A DNA stretch of 64,000 nucleotides, from contig NZ_JAECMT010000001.1 of NCBI RefSeq assembly GCF_016019935.1, forward strand, positions 434,022 to 498,021. Reading direction: 5' to 3'. Below, one piece after another: positions 48,703 to 58,259 of this stretch. This DNA is from Paenibacillus sp. GSMTC-2017 (GTDB lineage: Bacteria > Bacillota > Bacilli > Paenibacillales > Paenibacillaceae). Both the position numbers and the translations under genes were made by a program. The first letter of the stretch is position 1. Every line of letters begins with the position of its first letter. The notes beneath the pieces were generated by a model, which worked only from the letters and a program-made list of their open reading frames with translations, did not search any database and was not told the DNA's origin.

Positions 48703-49353
48703 TTAAAGTTTTGCTTGAGCCATAACTTCTTCAACGAAGTTGTCAACTTTTTTCTCAAGACCTTCACCAAGTTCATAACGAACGAAGCGACGGATAGCAA
48801 TGTTTTCACCGATTTTGTTGATTTTTTCGTTCAACAAGTCGGAGATTTTTAGGTCTGGATTTTTAATGAAGGATTGCTCAAGCAAGCAATACTCTTCATA
48901 GTATTTGGAAATACGGCCTTCAACCATTTTCTCAACGATTTTTTCTGGTTTACCTTCGTTAAGAGCTTGGTTTTTAAGAATTTCTTTTTCTTTTTCTAGC
49001 TCTTCAGCAGAAACCTCTTCACGACGAACGAACTTAGGATTCGATGCTGCAATATGCATAGCGATATCTTTAGCAAATTCGCGGAATTGATCTGTTTTAG
49101 CAACAAAATCAGTTTCGCAGTTTACTTCAACGATTACGCCAATACGGCCGCCAGCATGAATGTATGATTCAACAACGCCTTCAGTAGCAATACGACCAGC
49201 TTTGTTTGCAGTTGCTGCTAGACCTTTCTCACGAAGAACAGCGATCGCTTTATCAACATCGCCACCTGTTTCGTCTAGTGCTTTTTTACAATCGAGCATT
49301 CCTGCTCCTGTTCTTTCACGAAGTTCCTTTACCGCGCTCGCATTAACTGCCAT
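48703..49353 (-). CDS. tsf: Elongation factor Ts
   Basis: Nucleotide-exchange factor for EF-Tu. 216 aa, the short form usual in Paenibacillus rather than the 293 aa of Bacillus. [19 protein letters not shown] and [11 protein letters not shown] are intact; the C-terminal part is condensed. It follows rpsB. Confidence 0.96.
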   Translation of the reverse strand: MAVNASAVKELRERTGAGMLDCKKALDETGGDVDKAIAVLREKGLAATANKAGRIATEGVVESYIHAGGRIGVIVEVNCETDFVAKTDQFREFAKDIAMHIAASNPKFVRREEVSAEELEKEKEILKNQALNEGKPEKIVEKMVEGRISKYYEEYCLLEQSFIKNPDLKISDLLNEKINKIGENIAIRRFVRYELGEGLEKKVDNFVEEVMAQAKL

Positions 49354-49395
49354 GAAAAACCCTCCTAAAAGTTTACATCTGAATTTTGTTCAAAA

Positions 49396-49434
49396 AAAGG
49401 GTAGTGAGAGGTTTTCACCATCTGACCACCCTTT
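49396..49434 (-). terminator. rpsB-tsf terminator/attenuator
   Basis: AAAGGGTGGTCAG and the partly complementary CTCACTACCCTTT form a stem followed by seven T on the minus strand. Read-through probably supplies tsf. Confidence 0.75.
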
Positions 49435-49465
49435 GTTGTTATCGAAATTGTGTTAACAGCTTTAA

Positions 49466-50161
49466 TTAAGCTGTTTGCTCGCCTTGATTAGCTTCAACAA
49501 TTGCGTCAGCCATCTTAGCAGTAAGCAATTTAACCGCACGGATTGCATCATCGTTACCAGGGATAACGTAGTCGATTTCGTCCGGATCGCAGTTTGTATC
49601 AACGATACCAACAATTGGGATACCCAATTTACGAGCTTCTGCTACTGCAATACGCTCTTTACGTGGATCGATAATGAACAAAGCGCTAGGAAGACCTTTC
49701 ATGCCTTTGATTCCGCCCAAGAATTTTTGCAAGCGATCTTTCTCTTTGCGAAGAATGATAACTTCTTTCTTAGGTAGAACTTCAAACGTGCCGTCCTCTT
49801 CCCATTTCTCAAGCTGTTTCAAACGATCAATACGTTTTTGAATAGTTGAGAAGTTAGTCAAAGTTCCGCCGAGCCAACGTTGGTTGATGTAGAAGTTTCC
49901 ACAACGCTCAGCTTCTTCTTTCACTGAATCTTGAGCTTGCTTTTTCGTGCCGACGAACAACATAGTGCCGCCCTCTGCAGCGATCGATTTAACAAAGTTG
50001 TAAGCCTCATCAACTTTCTTAACCGTTTTTTGCAAGTCAATAATGTAAATTCCGTTTCTTTCTGTGAAGATATAACGATCCATCTTCGGGTTCCAACGAC
50101 GAGTCTGATGACCGAAGTGTACCCCAGCTTCTAGTAGCTGTTTCATGGAAATAACCGCCAT
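49466..50161 (-). CDS. rpsB: Ribosomal protein S2
   Basis: 232 aa from the ATG giving [19 protein letters not shown], 9-10 nt after AGGAGG; the open frame extends 21 codons upstream without family similarity. [27 protein letters not shown] and [14 protein letters not shown] are diagnostic. Confidence 0.97.
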   Translation of the reverse strand: MAVISMKQLLEAGVHFGHQTRRWNPKMDRYIFTERNGIYIIDLQKTVKKVDEAYNFVKSIAAEGGTMLFVGTKKQAQDSVKEEAERCGNFYINQRWLGGTLTNFSTIQKRIDRLKQLEKWEEDGTFEVLPKKEVIILRKEKDRLQKFLGGIKGMKGLPSALFIIDPRKERIAVAEARKLGIPIVGIVDTNCDPDEIDYVIPGNDDAIRAVKLLTAKMADAIVEANQGEQTA

Positions 50162-50289
50162 GTCCTCAACACCTCCTGTAATGGTTTTTTTGTGTGTCCC
50201 TCCGCCAATCGCATTTTCCGTCAAAACTTTCGCCGAGCGAAAGCACCATTAACGGAATTGATAGGCGTGTGATTTTAACACCGTCATTT

Positions 50290-50318
50290 AATATATCATA
50301 AATGCTGTTGCTGTGCAA
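50290..50318 (-). promoter_or_regulatory. Sigma-A-like rpsB promoter
   Basis: TTGCAC and TATATT with 17-bp spacing. The resulting leader of about 125 nt holds a CTTTCGC-TCG-GCGAAAG hairpin (50227-50243) that could take part in S2 autoregulation. Confidence 0.6.
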
Positions 50319-50385
50319 GATTTCATTACAAATTGATAACCTTCAATCGGGCAAAAAGCAACTTCTGGTATAGTAGCAACTTTTA

Positions 50386-50919
50386 CTATGATTGATCTTT
50401 CTTAAACTGGTCTACTTCAGCTTTCGTTAATGGTTCACCGGTTACAATTTCTATCGCTTCCTCTACGGTCATCCCTTTAGAGCACAAAAAATAACCTGCG
50501 CGAATCCGCTTCTTAGATGCCTTCATTTTACGAATAAATTCTGAAGCATCATCTACAATTTCTGCGGTTGCAAGCAAGTTGGCTGTCGTTGTAATTTTGA
50601 AACCTGCCTTAATGTGAACCAATTGTTTAACAGATTCAGTTGATTCGGATATAGGAGTTGCAATTGGTTCTTTTGACGTTGTATCATCCTTTGGCTTCGC
50701 AGTTGCTGTACTTGTAGGTTTAACAACTTGCGAAGATGTTGGAACCGGCGCTGGCGACACTTGAGCTGGTTGTTTGATACTACTAGACTCATCTAACTTA
50801 TCGCTAATATCATTTAGGTTACTTTGACTATCTTTTCCGATATGAACCATTTCAAGTAGCAATGCTCCAACGATAATTCCAGCTCCAAGACCAAGAAAAA
50901 AGGATCGTTTATTAAACAT
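50386..50919 (-). CDS. Membrane-anchored protein with a MltG-type LysM-like domain
   Basis: 177 aa. One N-terminal membrane helix (residues 7-25, FFLGLGAGIIVGALLLE), a Ser/Thr/Pro/Lys-rich linker (30-95), and a C-terminal domain (about 105-165) with LLATAEIVDDASEFIRKM and RAGYFLCSKGMTVEEAIEI. That pattern matches the LysM-like start of MltG (YceG), but the catalytic domain is absent. It may bind peptidoglycan. Its start overlaps the SwrB-like gene by eight bases, so it closes the motility operon. Confidence 0.7.
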   Translation of the reverse strand: MFNKRSFFLGLGAGIIVGALLLEMVHIGKDSQSNLNDISDKLDESSSIKQPAQVSPAPVPTSSQVVKPTSTATAKPKDDTTSKEPIATPISESTESVKQLVHIKAGFKITTTANLLATAEIVDDASEFIRKMKASKKRIRAGYFLCSKGMTVEEAIEIVTGEPLTKAEVDQFKKDQS

Positions 50920-51499
50920 GCTGCGATCCCTCCTGTTTTGCTAGGCCGATTATTAATTGAACTTCCCCTTTATTCATACCAAGTTTTTTTGCAATGGATT
51001 CAATCGATTTACCAGCTGTATAAAGTTGAAAAAGCTCTGGGTAACGTGCATGTATCGTTCCATGATCAGTCGGAGACATGTTTTCACTGTCCATCTGCTT
51101 TTGGTTATTTTCCAACGAATGATCTGAAATAGAAGTCTTCAGCAGTCCAGTATTCCCTAGAAGTTGTGAAGCTTGACTCACGCTAGGAGTCATTGCTGCC
51201 ATCCCTGTGACGGTCGATTGAAGCTGTTCCTCTAGTTGCTGGCAACGCTTTTCTAATGCAATAATACGGTCATCCTTTTTCTCGGATTCCAGTTTGCTCG
51301 ATTGCTGGGCAGATACAACAAGTTTCACTAGATCCTCATTGTCCTTCTCCATGTTTTCCATAAATTGCTCTAATGCCGTTTCCATATTCCGTACGGATTG
51401 AGCTGCTTGCGGAGGGGTATCTTGCTTTCTCTTAGGCATAACGAAGGCGCCTACAATTACAACCGCTCCAACAAGTAAAATATAATGTAATGGCTGCAT
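50912..51499 (-). CDS. SwrB-like membrane/coiled-coil protein
   Basis: 195 aa: an N-terminal membrane helix (YILLVGAVVIVGAFVM), a long helical region (about 40-100), and a C-terminal helix-turn-helix-like segment (YPELFQLYTAGKSIESIAKK, then LGMNKGEVQLIIGLAKQ). Bacillus SwrB, needed for flagellar export activation and swarming, lies at the same place between sigD and rpsB with a similar layout. Similarity is mostly architectural, so the name is tentative. Confidence 0.65.
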   Translation of the reverse strand: MQPLHYILLVGAVVIVGAFVMPKRKQDTPPQAAQSVRNMETALEQFMENMEKDNEDLVKLVVSAQQSSKLESEKKDDRIIALEKRCQQLEEQLQSTVTGMAAMTPSVSQASQLLGNTGLLKTSISDHSLENNQKQMDSENMSPTDHGTIHARYPELFQLYTAGKSIESIAKKLGMNKGEVQLIIGLAKQEGSQHV

Positions 51500-51533
51500 C
51501 GTCTAAATCCCGCCTTTCGAATTATCCATTTCG

Positions 51534-51857
51534 TTACAACTTAATATCTAACCGATGACCTTTATAGGGATGTGCGGGTGACTCGCACGACTCTTCATCT
51601 TTATTTTCCTTATCCTGACTTCGTTTGCTCTTCTTATGTAAATTGCTCTGATTGCTCTCTTGATCTGCACGAACCTGAGATTTGGAAGATTGCTCAACCG
51701 CCGTATTTTGCTTGCGTAGCTCTTCTGTAAGTTTCGTTGCTTGATTAGCTAAAATATTTTGCTCTGATAATGGCTTTTGCAAGGCTTGTTGATGCATACT
51801 GCCAAATTCCTGCGTTCGAGGAACTGACATTTGCAAATCTAACGGCTTAAACGTCAT
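51534..51857 (-). CDS. Small conserved hydrophilic protein near fapA
   Basis: 107 aa from the ATG 7 nt after AGGGGAG. The two ends look conserved: FKPLDLQMSVPRTQEFGSMH at the start and HPYKGHRLDIKL at the end; the middle is Gln/Lys/Ser-rich and probably disordered. I recognise similar proteins beside fapA/sigD in other Firmicutes but not a function. Location suggests a motility accessory role. Confidence 0.6.
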   Translation of the reverse strand: MTFKPLDLQMSVPRTQEFGSMHQQALQKPLSEQNILANQATKLTEELRKQNTAVEQSSKSQVRADQESNQSNLHKKSKRSQDKENKDEESCESPAHPYKGHRLDIKL

Positions 51858-51893
51858 TTCAGTTCTCCCCTTCCGGGTCAACGTTCATATCCT

Positions 51894-53300
51894 TTATTGA
51901 TGATAGGGTACTAGTGCAATATCGCCATCCATTAGACGGAAAGTAACCCGTTGAGCGCTATCTTTCACAAACTTTGTATATCGACCGATTACCATCTTCG
52001 TTCCGCTATAAACTGTCCCACTTACATCTATTCTAGAACGTTCCGTGTTCTCTAACATCTTTTCAATTTCGAGCATACGGGTTTTTGATTCATCAATTGA
52101 CATTGCTGTTTGTCGCTTCGTTGCACTCAGCTTTGAACGCATAGCAAGCCGATCTGGGGTTAATTGTCCTGCAGATGCTAATTGATCTAATATCGTTAAC
52201 GCTTTATCTGTTTTATCATTACTTTCAACTGATTGTTTTATTAAAGCACGGAGCTCGAGAAATTCCTCTCGAAGCTGAGGATTAACGCCAACTTCTATAG
52301 CTGTTGCTGTGGACATGGAGTTCCCGATTGTTCGTGCCAGTACTACTTCTCCCGCTTGAACGATACCGCCTACGATAAGACCTTTAGATCCAGAACAAGT
52401 TACATTTCGGCCTGCCTTAACAGCTGAATGCATAATGCTTTGTGAAACTAGTACGTCCTCACCAGCGTATACATTGCCATCTTGGATAAAAGAGCTTTTT
52501 ACATTGCAAGCAGCTTTCACATATCCTTTATTTCCTGCCATAATGCCACTCGTTATTTCGATAGAACCATCAGACTCTAGCTCCGCACCTTCAACGCCGC
52601 CTATTACTCGGATATCACCAGATGCTCTTACTCGAAAACCATTTAAAACATTGCCACGAATAACAACTGTTCCGACAAAATCAATATTTCCAACGCTATA
52701 ATTAACATCACCATTTACTTCATAAACAGGGAACACATTAATTTTCCCTTTATCCGTCAAAGTTATTAAGCCATCTATAGCTGCGTATAGCGCTGTCTGC
52801 TCGCCATTCATAACCACATTTTTGCCAACTTTAAACCGAACACGCTTTCCGTATTTCGGTTCGATCACATCACCTGTAACAGACATTCCTGCAGGGCCTG
52901 CCTGTGGTTCTACTAGCTCTGCTATTAGCTGGCCTCGCTTGGCATTTTTAAGCTGAGTAACTTCCTTTAGATCAATTTTCCCTTCGGTATCCTCGGAAGG
53001 CTTATGCCCTCCATTGTCAATATCGAATGCATATCGGATGAAGCCATCTGTACCTGGGACTGAGTTTTTTCCTTGGGCGACTAAGGTTTGCTCTCGACAA
53101 AAAGCTAATGGATTTTTACTTAATTGATCTATTACATCCATCTTAAGCCCATGGACTACACCTTTACTTCGAATGAAGAGTTCCCATTCTTCAAAAGTAC
53201 ACGCAAATTCATCTGTAATTCGACTAAATGTAATAAAGGCAGACAGCTTATCAGCTGATATCTGGATACGTAGGTATGAGTCTAGTTGTTGATTATCCAC
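51894..53300 (-). CDS. fapA: Flagellar assembly protein A (FapA, DUF342)
   Basis: 468 aa. The N-terminal domain is followed by a beta-helix-like DUF342 region (about 195-330) with repeated short strands (VNGDVNYSVGNIDFVGTVVI, GGVEGAELESDGSIEI), then a coiled coil (about 345-430) and a short beta end. FapA proteins influence flagellar number or polar position in other bacteria. It directly follows sigD. Confidence 0.85.
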   Translation of the reverse strand: MDNQQLDSYLRIQISADKLSAFITFSRITDEFACTFEEWELFIRSKGVVHGLKMDVIDQLSKNPLAFCREQTLVAQGKNSVPGTDGFIRYAFDIDNGGHKPSEDTEGKIDLKEVTQLKNAKRGQLIAELVEPQAGPAGMSVTGDVIEPKYGKRVRFKVGKNVVMNGEQTALYAAIDGLITLTDKGKINVFPVYEVNGDVNYSVGNIDFVGTVVIRGNVLNGFRVRASGDIRVIGGVEGAELESDGSIEITSGIMAGNKGYVKAACNVKSSFIQDGNVYAGEDVLVSQSIMHSAVKAGRNVTCSGSKGLIVGGIVQAGEVVLARTIGNSMSTATAIEVGVNPQLREEFLELRALIKQSVESNDKTDKALTILDQLASAGQLTPDRLAMRSKLSATKRQTAMSIDESKTRMLEIEKMLENTERSRIDVSGTVYSGTKMVIGRYTKFVKDSAQRVTFRLMDGDIALVPYHQ

Positions 53301-53315
53301 CTTACTCCCCCCTTT

Positions 53316-54101
53316 CTAATGTTGCATAAGTTGATCTTTATGTTTAGCCAATGCTCCCCGCAACCTTAATATGGCTTTGGAATGGAGCTGGGATATTCTC
53401 GATGGTGAAAGTGACATCACTTCCGCAATTTCGCTAAGCGAAAGTTCCTCATAGTAGAATAGTGATACAACCGTTCTTTCTTTTTCCGTTAGACGTTCTA
53501 TACCGCTAACTAATGATTCTTTCAAATAAAATTCATGCACTTTATGATCCGGATTTTTAGCTTTATCATCCACTAACAAAGACATTCTAGTTTCCGATTC
53601 CTCTTCGCGGATAGGATCATCTAGAGAACATATCGTTGCAATTGATATGTCTTGAAGCATCGTTGTAAATTCTTTTTCTGTCAATTGTAAATAATTGCTG
53701 ACTTCTGCATCTGTTACCGAGCGCATAAACTGCTGTTCCAAATGTTGATAGGCATCTTCAACCCGCTTCGCTTTTTCACGGACGGATCGAGGGACCCAAT
53801 CTCCCTGCCTCAACCCATCGATTATTGAACCGCGAATCCGCCATGAAGCGTATGTTTCAAACTGAAGACCTCGCAAATAATCAAACTTCTCGATGGCATC
53901 AATAAGTCCCATCACACCGTTGCTTGCGAGATCATCTTTTATTACGTTTTTTGGCAGACCAATAGCCATACGATTGGTCACATAATCTACAAGAGGCAAA
54001 TAATTTTCTATTAGCCCCTTTTTTGCTTCAAGATCACCATGTTCTTTCCATGCTTGCCACATCTGGATGTTAGTCAAATGAGGCGTCTTTAGCTCAGTCA
54101 T
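53316..54101 (-). CDS. sigD: Sigma factor SigD/FliA for motility genes
   Basis: Sigma-28 family, 261 aa. Region 2 (LASNGVMGLIDAIEKFDY, ASWRIRGSIIDGLR), region 3 and region 4 (LSEIAEVMSLSPSRISQLH) are complete. It directs late flagellar and autolysin genes. Its place downstream of cheD in the long fla/che operon matches Bacillus. Confidence 0.95.
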   Translation of the reverse strand: MTELKTPHLTNIQMWQAWKEHGDLEAKKGLIENYLPLVDYVTNRMAIGLPKNVIKDDLASNGVMGLIDAIEKFDYLRGLQFETYASWRIRGSIIDGLRQGDWVPRSVREKAKRVEDAYQHLEQQFMRSVTDAEVSNYLQLTEKEFTTMLQDISIATICSLDDPIREEESETRMSLLVDDKAKNPDHKVHEFYLKESLVSGIERLTEKERTVVSLFYYEELSLSEIAEVMSLSPSRISQLHSKAILRLRGALAKHKDQLMQH

Positions 54102-54105
54102 TGAC

Positions 54106-54552
54106 TCACTCTCCTGTCAGCTGACGGATTGCTTTCGCTAAATCCTCTGGTTGCTTGTTGTTAGTTGATACAAATTGTGGTGGTGTTAACGGACGGAAGC
54201 TCTGATCGCTTTCATCCGAATTAGCCATTTCTTCGCGATCGGTACCTTGCGCTCCACTTTGCAGTTGTCCTTTAAGCAGGTCGTTTAAATCATCGCTCTC
54301 ATCAGGGGTCGTTAGATCCAATTGTCCACCCTTTTCTTCTTGCTCATGAAACGGTTCGCCAACAATGGCAGGAGGACGCAATATAAATGCAAGAAGAGCG
54401 CGAACTAGGTAACCGAGAACAAAAAATGCTATACATGCATATAAACTTCTAAGTAAAATGACTGACAACGGATTGTTGCCGATCGAGAATAAGACCGTTA
54501 GTCCCACACCCAATATTCCGAATGCTACATTCCATCGCCATGTTCCCAGCAT
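54106..54552 (-). CDS. Small membrane protein between cheD and sigD
   Basis: 148 aa from the ATG 7 nt after AAGGAG. Two hydrophobic helices near the N-terminus (WNVAFGILGVGLTVLFSIG and LYACIAFFVLGYLVRALLAF), then a hydrophilic acidic cytoplasmic tail ending DLAKAIRQLTGE. No known domain. It starts one base after the cheD stop. Comparable proteins occur at this site in Paenibacillus; function is unknown. Confidence 0.65.
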   Translation of the reverse strand: MLGTWRWNVAFGILGVGLTVLFSIGNNPLSVILLRSLYACIAFFVLGYLVRALLAFILRPPAIVGEPFHEQEEKGGQLDLTTPDESDDLNDLLKGQLQSGAQGTDREEMANSDESDQSFRPLTPPQFVSTNNKQPEDLAKAIRQLTGE

Positions 54553-54553
54553 C

Positions 54554-55048
54554 TTAAATCTCCTTTGTTCCAAACTGCACGCTTCTTATATGAAGAATGC
54601 CATTGTTACTTTCAAACTCAACCGTTCTGCCGTAGTTGCCACCAGTGTCCTGTGACAAAATCGGAATTTTGTACTGGTTCATCATTGCAATACATGACTC
54701 TACGTTACGAGGGCCAATTCGAAGTGAATCAGATTGTCCCGAAAAAGCAAACATTTGAGCTCCTCCAGCCATTTTCGCTTCCATTCGCTCAAGTCTAGCT
54801 CCTACTGCTTTCATTCGCTCTAGAAGTTCAGGGATAGCTGTATCCGCATACTTTGCAACGTTGAACTGTGATTCACGAGCAATGTCAGATGATGGCAACA
54901 TGACATGCGCCATACCGGCAACTTTGCTCTTTGGATCATAAAGAGTAAGACCCACACATGAACCTAAACCCGTTGTTTTCAAAATAGCTCCATCTATTGC
55001 GATGTTAAGATCAGCCATACCAACCTTCACTAACGTTTGCCCAATCAT
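54554..55048 (-). CDS. cheD: Chemoreceptor glutamine deamidase CheD
   Basis: Deamidates receptor glutamines and stimulates CheC. 164 aa; nucleophile Cys31 in TTGLGSCVGLTLYD and His48 in GMAHVMLPSS. Overlaps cheC by four bases. Confidence 0.95.
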   Translation of the reverse strand: MIGQTLVKVGMADLNIAIDGAILKTTGLGSCVGLTLYDPKSKVAGMAHVMLPSSDIARESQFNVAKYADTAIPELLERMKAVGARLERMEAKMAGGAQMFAFSGQSDSLRIGPRNVESCIAMMNQYKIPILSQDTGGNYGRTVEFESNNGILHIRSVQFGTKEI

Positions 55049-55665
55049 CCCTTACCGACTCCCAATGACTTGAAAATTTTGTTGAAAGATTCAGGATCAG
55101 GTATAAGGAAAAAATGTCCATCCAGAGATTGGCGATCTTCTAGAAACGTCGTCTCAATAAGCAAAGCGGAGTCTCCCATTTCTCCATATTGCATGAGGCC
55201 ATAGCTCAATATCGCCCCAGCCATATCATGTGCAATGGCCGGAACTGAAGGTACCATTGACAACCTTGTAAAGTCAGCTAGAGAAGAAAGATAGGAGCCG
55301 GCAAGAATGTTTCCAATCTCACAGAGTGCGGACAATTCCATTTCAGAATATCCATCATCATCCTGGTGATTCATTGCAAGCAATTGTTTCAACATACGCT
55401 TTGCGGATGCTTCTTCGATAATAAAGAACATATTACCGGGTGCTTCCCCTTCAACTCTCAGAAAAACCGCTAATACGATTTGTTCTGCTCCACCAACTCG
55501 CTCAGCTACTTCTTCGAATGGGACTAAGCTAACTCTTGGCACTGCCATATCTACGGGCTTGTCCAATAATTTTGACAATGCCGTTGCTGCGTTACCTGCA
55601 CCAATATTGCCGACTTCCTTAAGCACATCTAGCTCAAAGGCTTCGAAAGATTCAAATAATGTCAC
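55045..55665 (-). CDS. cheC: CheY-P phosphatase CheC
   Basis: 206 aa. Two ExxN phosphatase motifs: KEVGNIGAGNAATALS (about residue 16) and CEIGNILAGSYLSS (about 115), both with the following Pro. Works with CheD in adaptation. Confidence 0.94.
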   Translation of the reverse strand: MTLFESFEAFELDVLKEVGNIGAGNAATALSKLLDKPVDMAVPRVSLVPFEEVAERVGGAEQIVLAVFLRVEGEAPGNMFFIIEEASAKRMLKQLLAMNHQDDDGYSEMELSALCEIGNILAGSYLSSLADFTRLSMVPSVPAIAHDMAGAILSYGLMQYGEMGDSALLIETTFLEDRQSLDGHFFLIPDPESFNKIFKSLGVGKG

Positions 55666-55668
55666 AGA

Positions 55669-56130
55669 CTATACCTCTAGTTGCTCAAGTTGGATTATTT
55701 CGTTTTTATTTAGAACTTCAGACAAGTTAAGCATAATGAGCAAACGTCCTTCCCCAAGCTTAGCAATGCCACGCAAATATTTCGCTTTAATTCCACCTAC
55801 TATTTCTGGAGGTGAATCTATCGTTTCCGTATCAATGTCAATGACGTCATTAGCGGAATCAACGATAAATCCTACTTCAAGATCAGCTACTGCTACAACA
55901 ATAATACGTGTGTTATCTGTTAAAGCAGTCTCAGTTAAATTAAAGCGCCCTCTTAGATCAATTATCGGTACTACGATACCACGTAGATTAATTACCCCTT
56001 TAATGAAGGCAGCTGTTTTCGGTACTCGAGTAATTGGTGACAATCTTTCAATTGTGCGGACTTTATCAACTTCAATTCCGTACTCCTCGCTACCTAGCGC
56101 GAATACGATAACTTTAAGTTCTTCTCCCAT
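55669..56130 (-). CDS. cheW: Chemotaxis coupling protein CheW
   Basis: Links receptors to CheA. 153 aa from the ATG after AAGGAGG (MGEELKVIVF); the upstream in-frame ATG is not needed. FALGSEEYGIEVDKV and LRGIVVPIIDLRGRF mark the SH3-like fold. Confidence 0.95.
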   Translation of the reverse strand: MGEELKVIVFALGSEEYGIEVDKVRTIERLSPITRVPKTAAFIKGVINLRGIVVPIIDLRGRFNLTETALTDNTRIIVVAVADLEVGFIVDSANDVIDIDTETIDSPPEIVGGIKAKYLRGIAKLGEGRLLIMLNLSEVLNKNEIIQLEQLEV

Positions 56131-56143
56131 TGAAAAAACCTCC

Positions 56144-58222
56144 TTATTTGATAAGTGCGTTCGGATCAATAATAAGTGCTACGTAACCATCACCAAGAAT
56201 GGTAGCTCCAGAAATGGCATGGATATTCGTTAAATAGTTACCCAATGATTTAAGTACAATTTCACTTTGACCAATGAACTCATCTACCATAATAGCTGCC
56301 CATTTTTCACCTTTGCGAATAACAATAATTTCTGTTTCTTGCTCATTCGATTCGTCAAAGCTAGTTGATTCGAGCACTTGGCTCAAAGAAATGACAGGAA
56401 TAATAGATTTACGGAACTCTATCATTTGATTACCATGAACATTCAAAATACTAGATCTTTGAATAATTCCCGTCTCCACTATTGAAGACAATGGTATCGC
56501 ATATTTCTCATCACCTAATTTAATTAGCATGGCTGATATGATTGAAAGTGTAAGTGGCAGCTGTACTGAAAATTTCGTTCCTTTTCCTAGAGCGGAACTT
56601 ATAGTAACATTTCCGCCAAGCGAAGTAATTTTCGTTTTTACAACATCTAATCCTACACCTCGGCCAGATATATCAGAAATTTTATCCGCTGTACTGAACC
56701 CTGGTGCAAATATAAGCATGTTGATTTCGTCGTCAGAAAGTTTCTTGCTTTCTTCTTCCGTAATTACTCCATTTTTGATTGCTGTATTGAGCACTCGTTC
56801 ATGATTAATTCCGCGACCATCTTCTTCGACTTCTATAAATACATGATTACCACTATGGTAAGCACGAAGATAGATTGTTCCTGTTTCTGGTTTGCCTGCT
56901 GCTAGTCGTTCCTGGACCGATTCAATACCATGATCAACTGAGTTGCGGAGCAAATGGACGAGAGGATCTCCTATCTCGTCAATTACAGTGCGGTCAAGTT
57001 CTGTATCTGCACCAATAATATCGAGTTCGATCTTTTTGTCTAATGTTTTCGCTAAATCTCGTATCATACGAGGGAATCGATTGAACACCGAATCCACTGG
57101 GACCATTCGTAATTTCAACACGATATTTTGCAAGTCGGAGCTTACTCTCGACATATGCTCTACGGTTTCAGTTAGATCAACTCTCTTTATTTCACTAGCG
57201 AGTTGTTCCAACCTTACTCTATCGATCAACAGCTCACTGAATAGGTTCATAAGGGTATCCAAACGTTCAATATCGACACGAATGGTTTTTGCTACCCCAG
57301 CTCCTTGAGCTGCTGCTTGCGCAGGCTTTTTGACACTTTCGCTCTGTTCCTTTGCCCCAGTCACAGCCACTTTAGATGTTTCAACTATTTTCTCTGGCGC
57401 TTCAACAGTTGCTGCAGCTGGAGCAATCGTTAAAGATTCTAATGACTCAGCATCAAGTGGCGTTACTTGAACGGAATGTATCTCTGAAATATTTAAAATT
57501 TGATCCTTTAATTGTTGTTCACTTAATGTAGAAATAGTAAATACCGAGAAAGTTCTATCAAACTTTTCTTGCTCTAAATCTTGAACGGTTGGCTCAGCTT
57601 TGACGACTTCACCGTTACGTTCTAGCAAATCGAATACCATATAGGCACGAACAGCTTTTAGCACACAATTTTCGTCAACTGTTACTTGGATAAAAAATGG
57701 CTGATGACCACCTTCCATCGATTGCAACATGATAGACGCTTGGAATTGATCAAGCAACACTGAATTAGATGATCCTGCTCCTCCACTCGGAGCAGCAATT
57801 GACGTTTCTGTTGAAGCACCTGAAGCTTCATCACTTTTATAATCACTCTTCAATATTTTTTGAAGAGAAGCAACGATAGATGTAACATCTGCTTTACCAG
57901 TTCCGCCGTTTACGATATCCTGCACCATCGCTTCAAGTGCATCTAGACCTTTAAAGAGGGTATCAAAGATAAAACTATCCATCTTAAGCTTACTGTTACG
58001 GACCAAATCAAGCACATTCTCCATCTCATGCGTTAGCGAAGCTAGATCCTCGTAACCCATCGTAGCTGACATTCCTTTAAGCGTATGAGCGGATCGAAAA
58101 ATTGATTGTACGATACTTAGATCCTCAGGATCGCTTTCTAATCGAAGCAGGTTTTCGTTCAAGGATTGAAGATGATCATTTGATTCGTCTATAAACATGG
58201 ACAAATATGCGTTCATATCCAT
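56144..58222 (-). CDS. cheA: Chemotaxis histidine kinase CheA
   Basis: About 692 aa from the ATG 8 nt after AGGAGG. HPt domain with phosphorylated His46 (FRSAHTLKGMSATMG), CheY-binding P2 region (about 170-265), Ala/Lys/Glu linker, dimerisation P3, ATPase P4 (NSVDHGIESV, EEDGRGIN, ISGRGVGLDVV), and C-terminal CheW-like P5. All parts intact. Confidence 0.97.
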   Translation of the reverse strand: MDMNAYLSMFIDESNDHLQSLNENLLRLESDPEDLSIVQSIFRSAHTLKGMSATMGYEDLASLTHEMENVLDLVRNSKLKMDSFIFDTLFKGLDALEAMVQDIVNGGTGKADVTSIVASLQKILKSDYKSDEASGASTETSIAAPSGGAGSSNSVLLDQFQASIMLQSMEGGHQPFFIQVTVDENCVLKAVRAYMVFDLLERNGEVVKAEPTVQDLEQEKFDRTFSVFTISTLSEQQLKDQILNISEIHSVQVTPLDAESLESLTIAPAAATVEAPEKIVETSKVAVTGAKEQSESVKKPAQAAAQGAGVAKTIRVDIERLDTLMNLFSELLIDRVRLEQLASEIKRVDLTETVEHMSRVSSDLQNIVLKLRMVPVDSVFNRFPRMIRDLAKTLDKKIELDIIGADTELDRTVIDEIGDPLVHLLRNSVDHGIESVQERLAAGKPETGTIYLRAYHSGNHVFIEVEEDGRGINHERVLNTAIKNGVITEEESKKLSDDEINMLIFAPGFSTADKISDISGRGVGLDVVKTKITSLGGNVTISSALGKGTKFSVQLPLTLSIISAMLIKLGDEKYAIPLSSIVETGIIQRSSILNVHGNQMIEFRKSIIPVISLSQVLESTSFDESNEQETEIIVIRKGEKWAAIMVDEFIGQSEIVLKSLGNYLTNIHAISGATILGDGYVALIIDPNALIK

Positions 58223-58259
58223 TTTTCTAGCACCTCCTGTTAGTATGATCGAGCACAAC

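Noticed and set aside
55559..56233. Plus-strand frame of 224 codons opposite cheC/cheW
   Set aside because: Antisense to two intact genes; composition (Ser/Thr/Ile-rich) is that of a complement of coding DNA.
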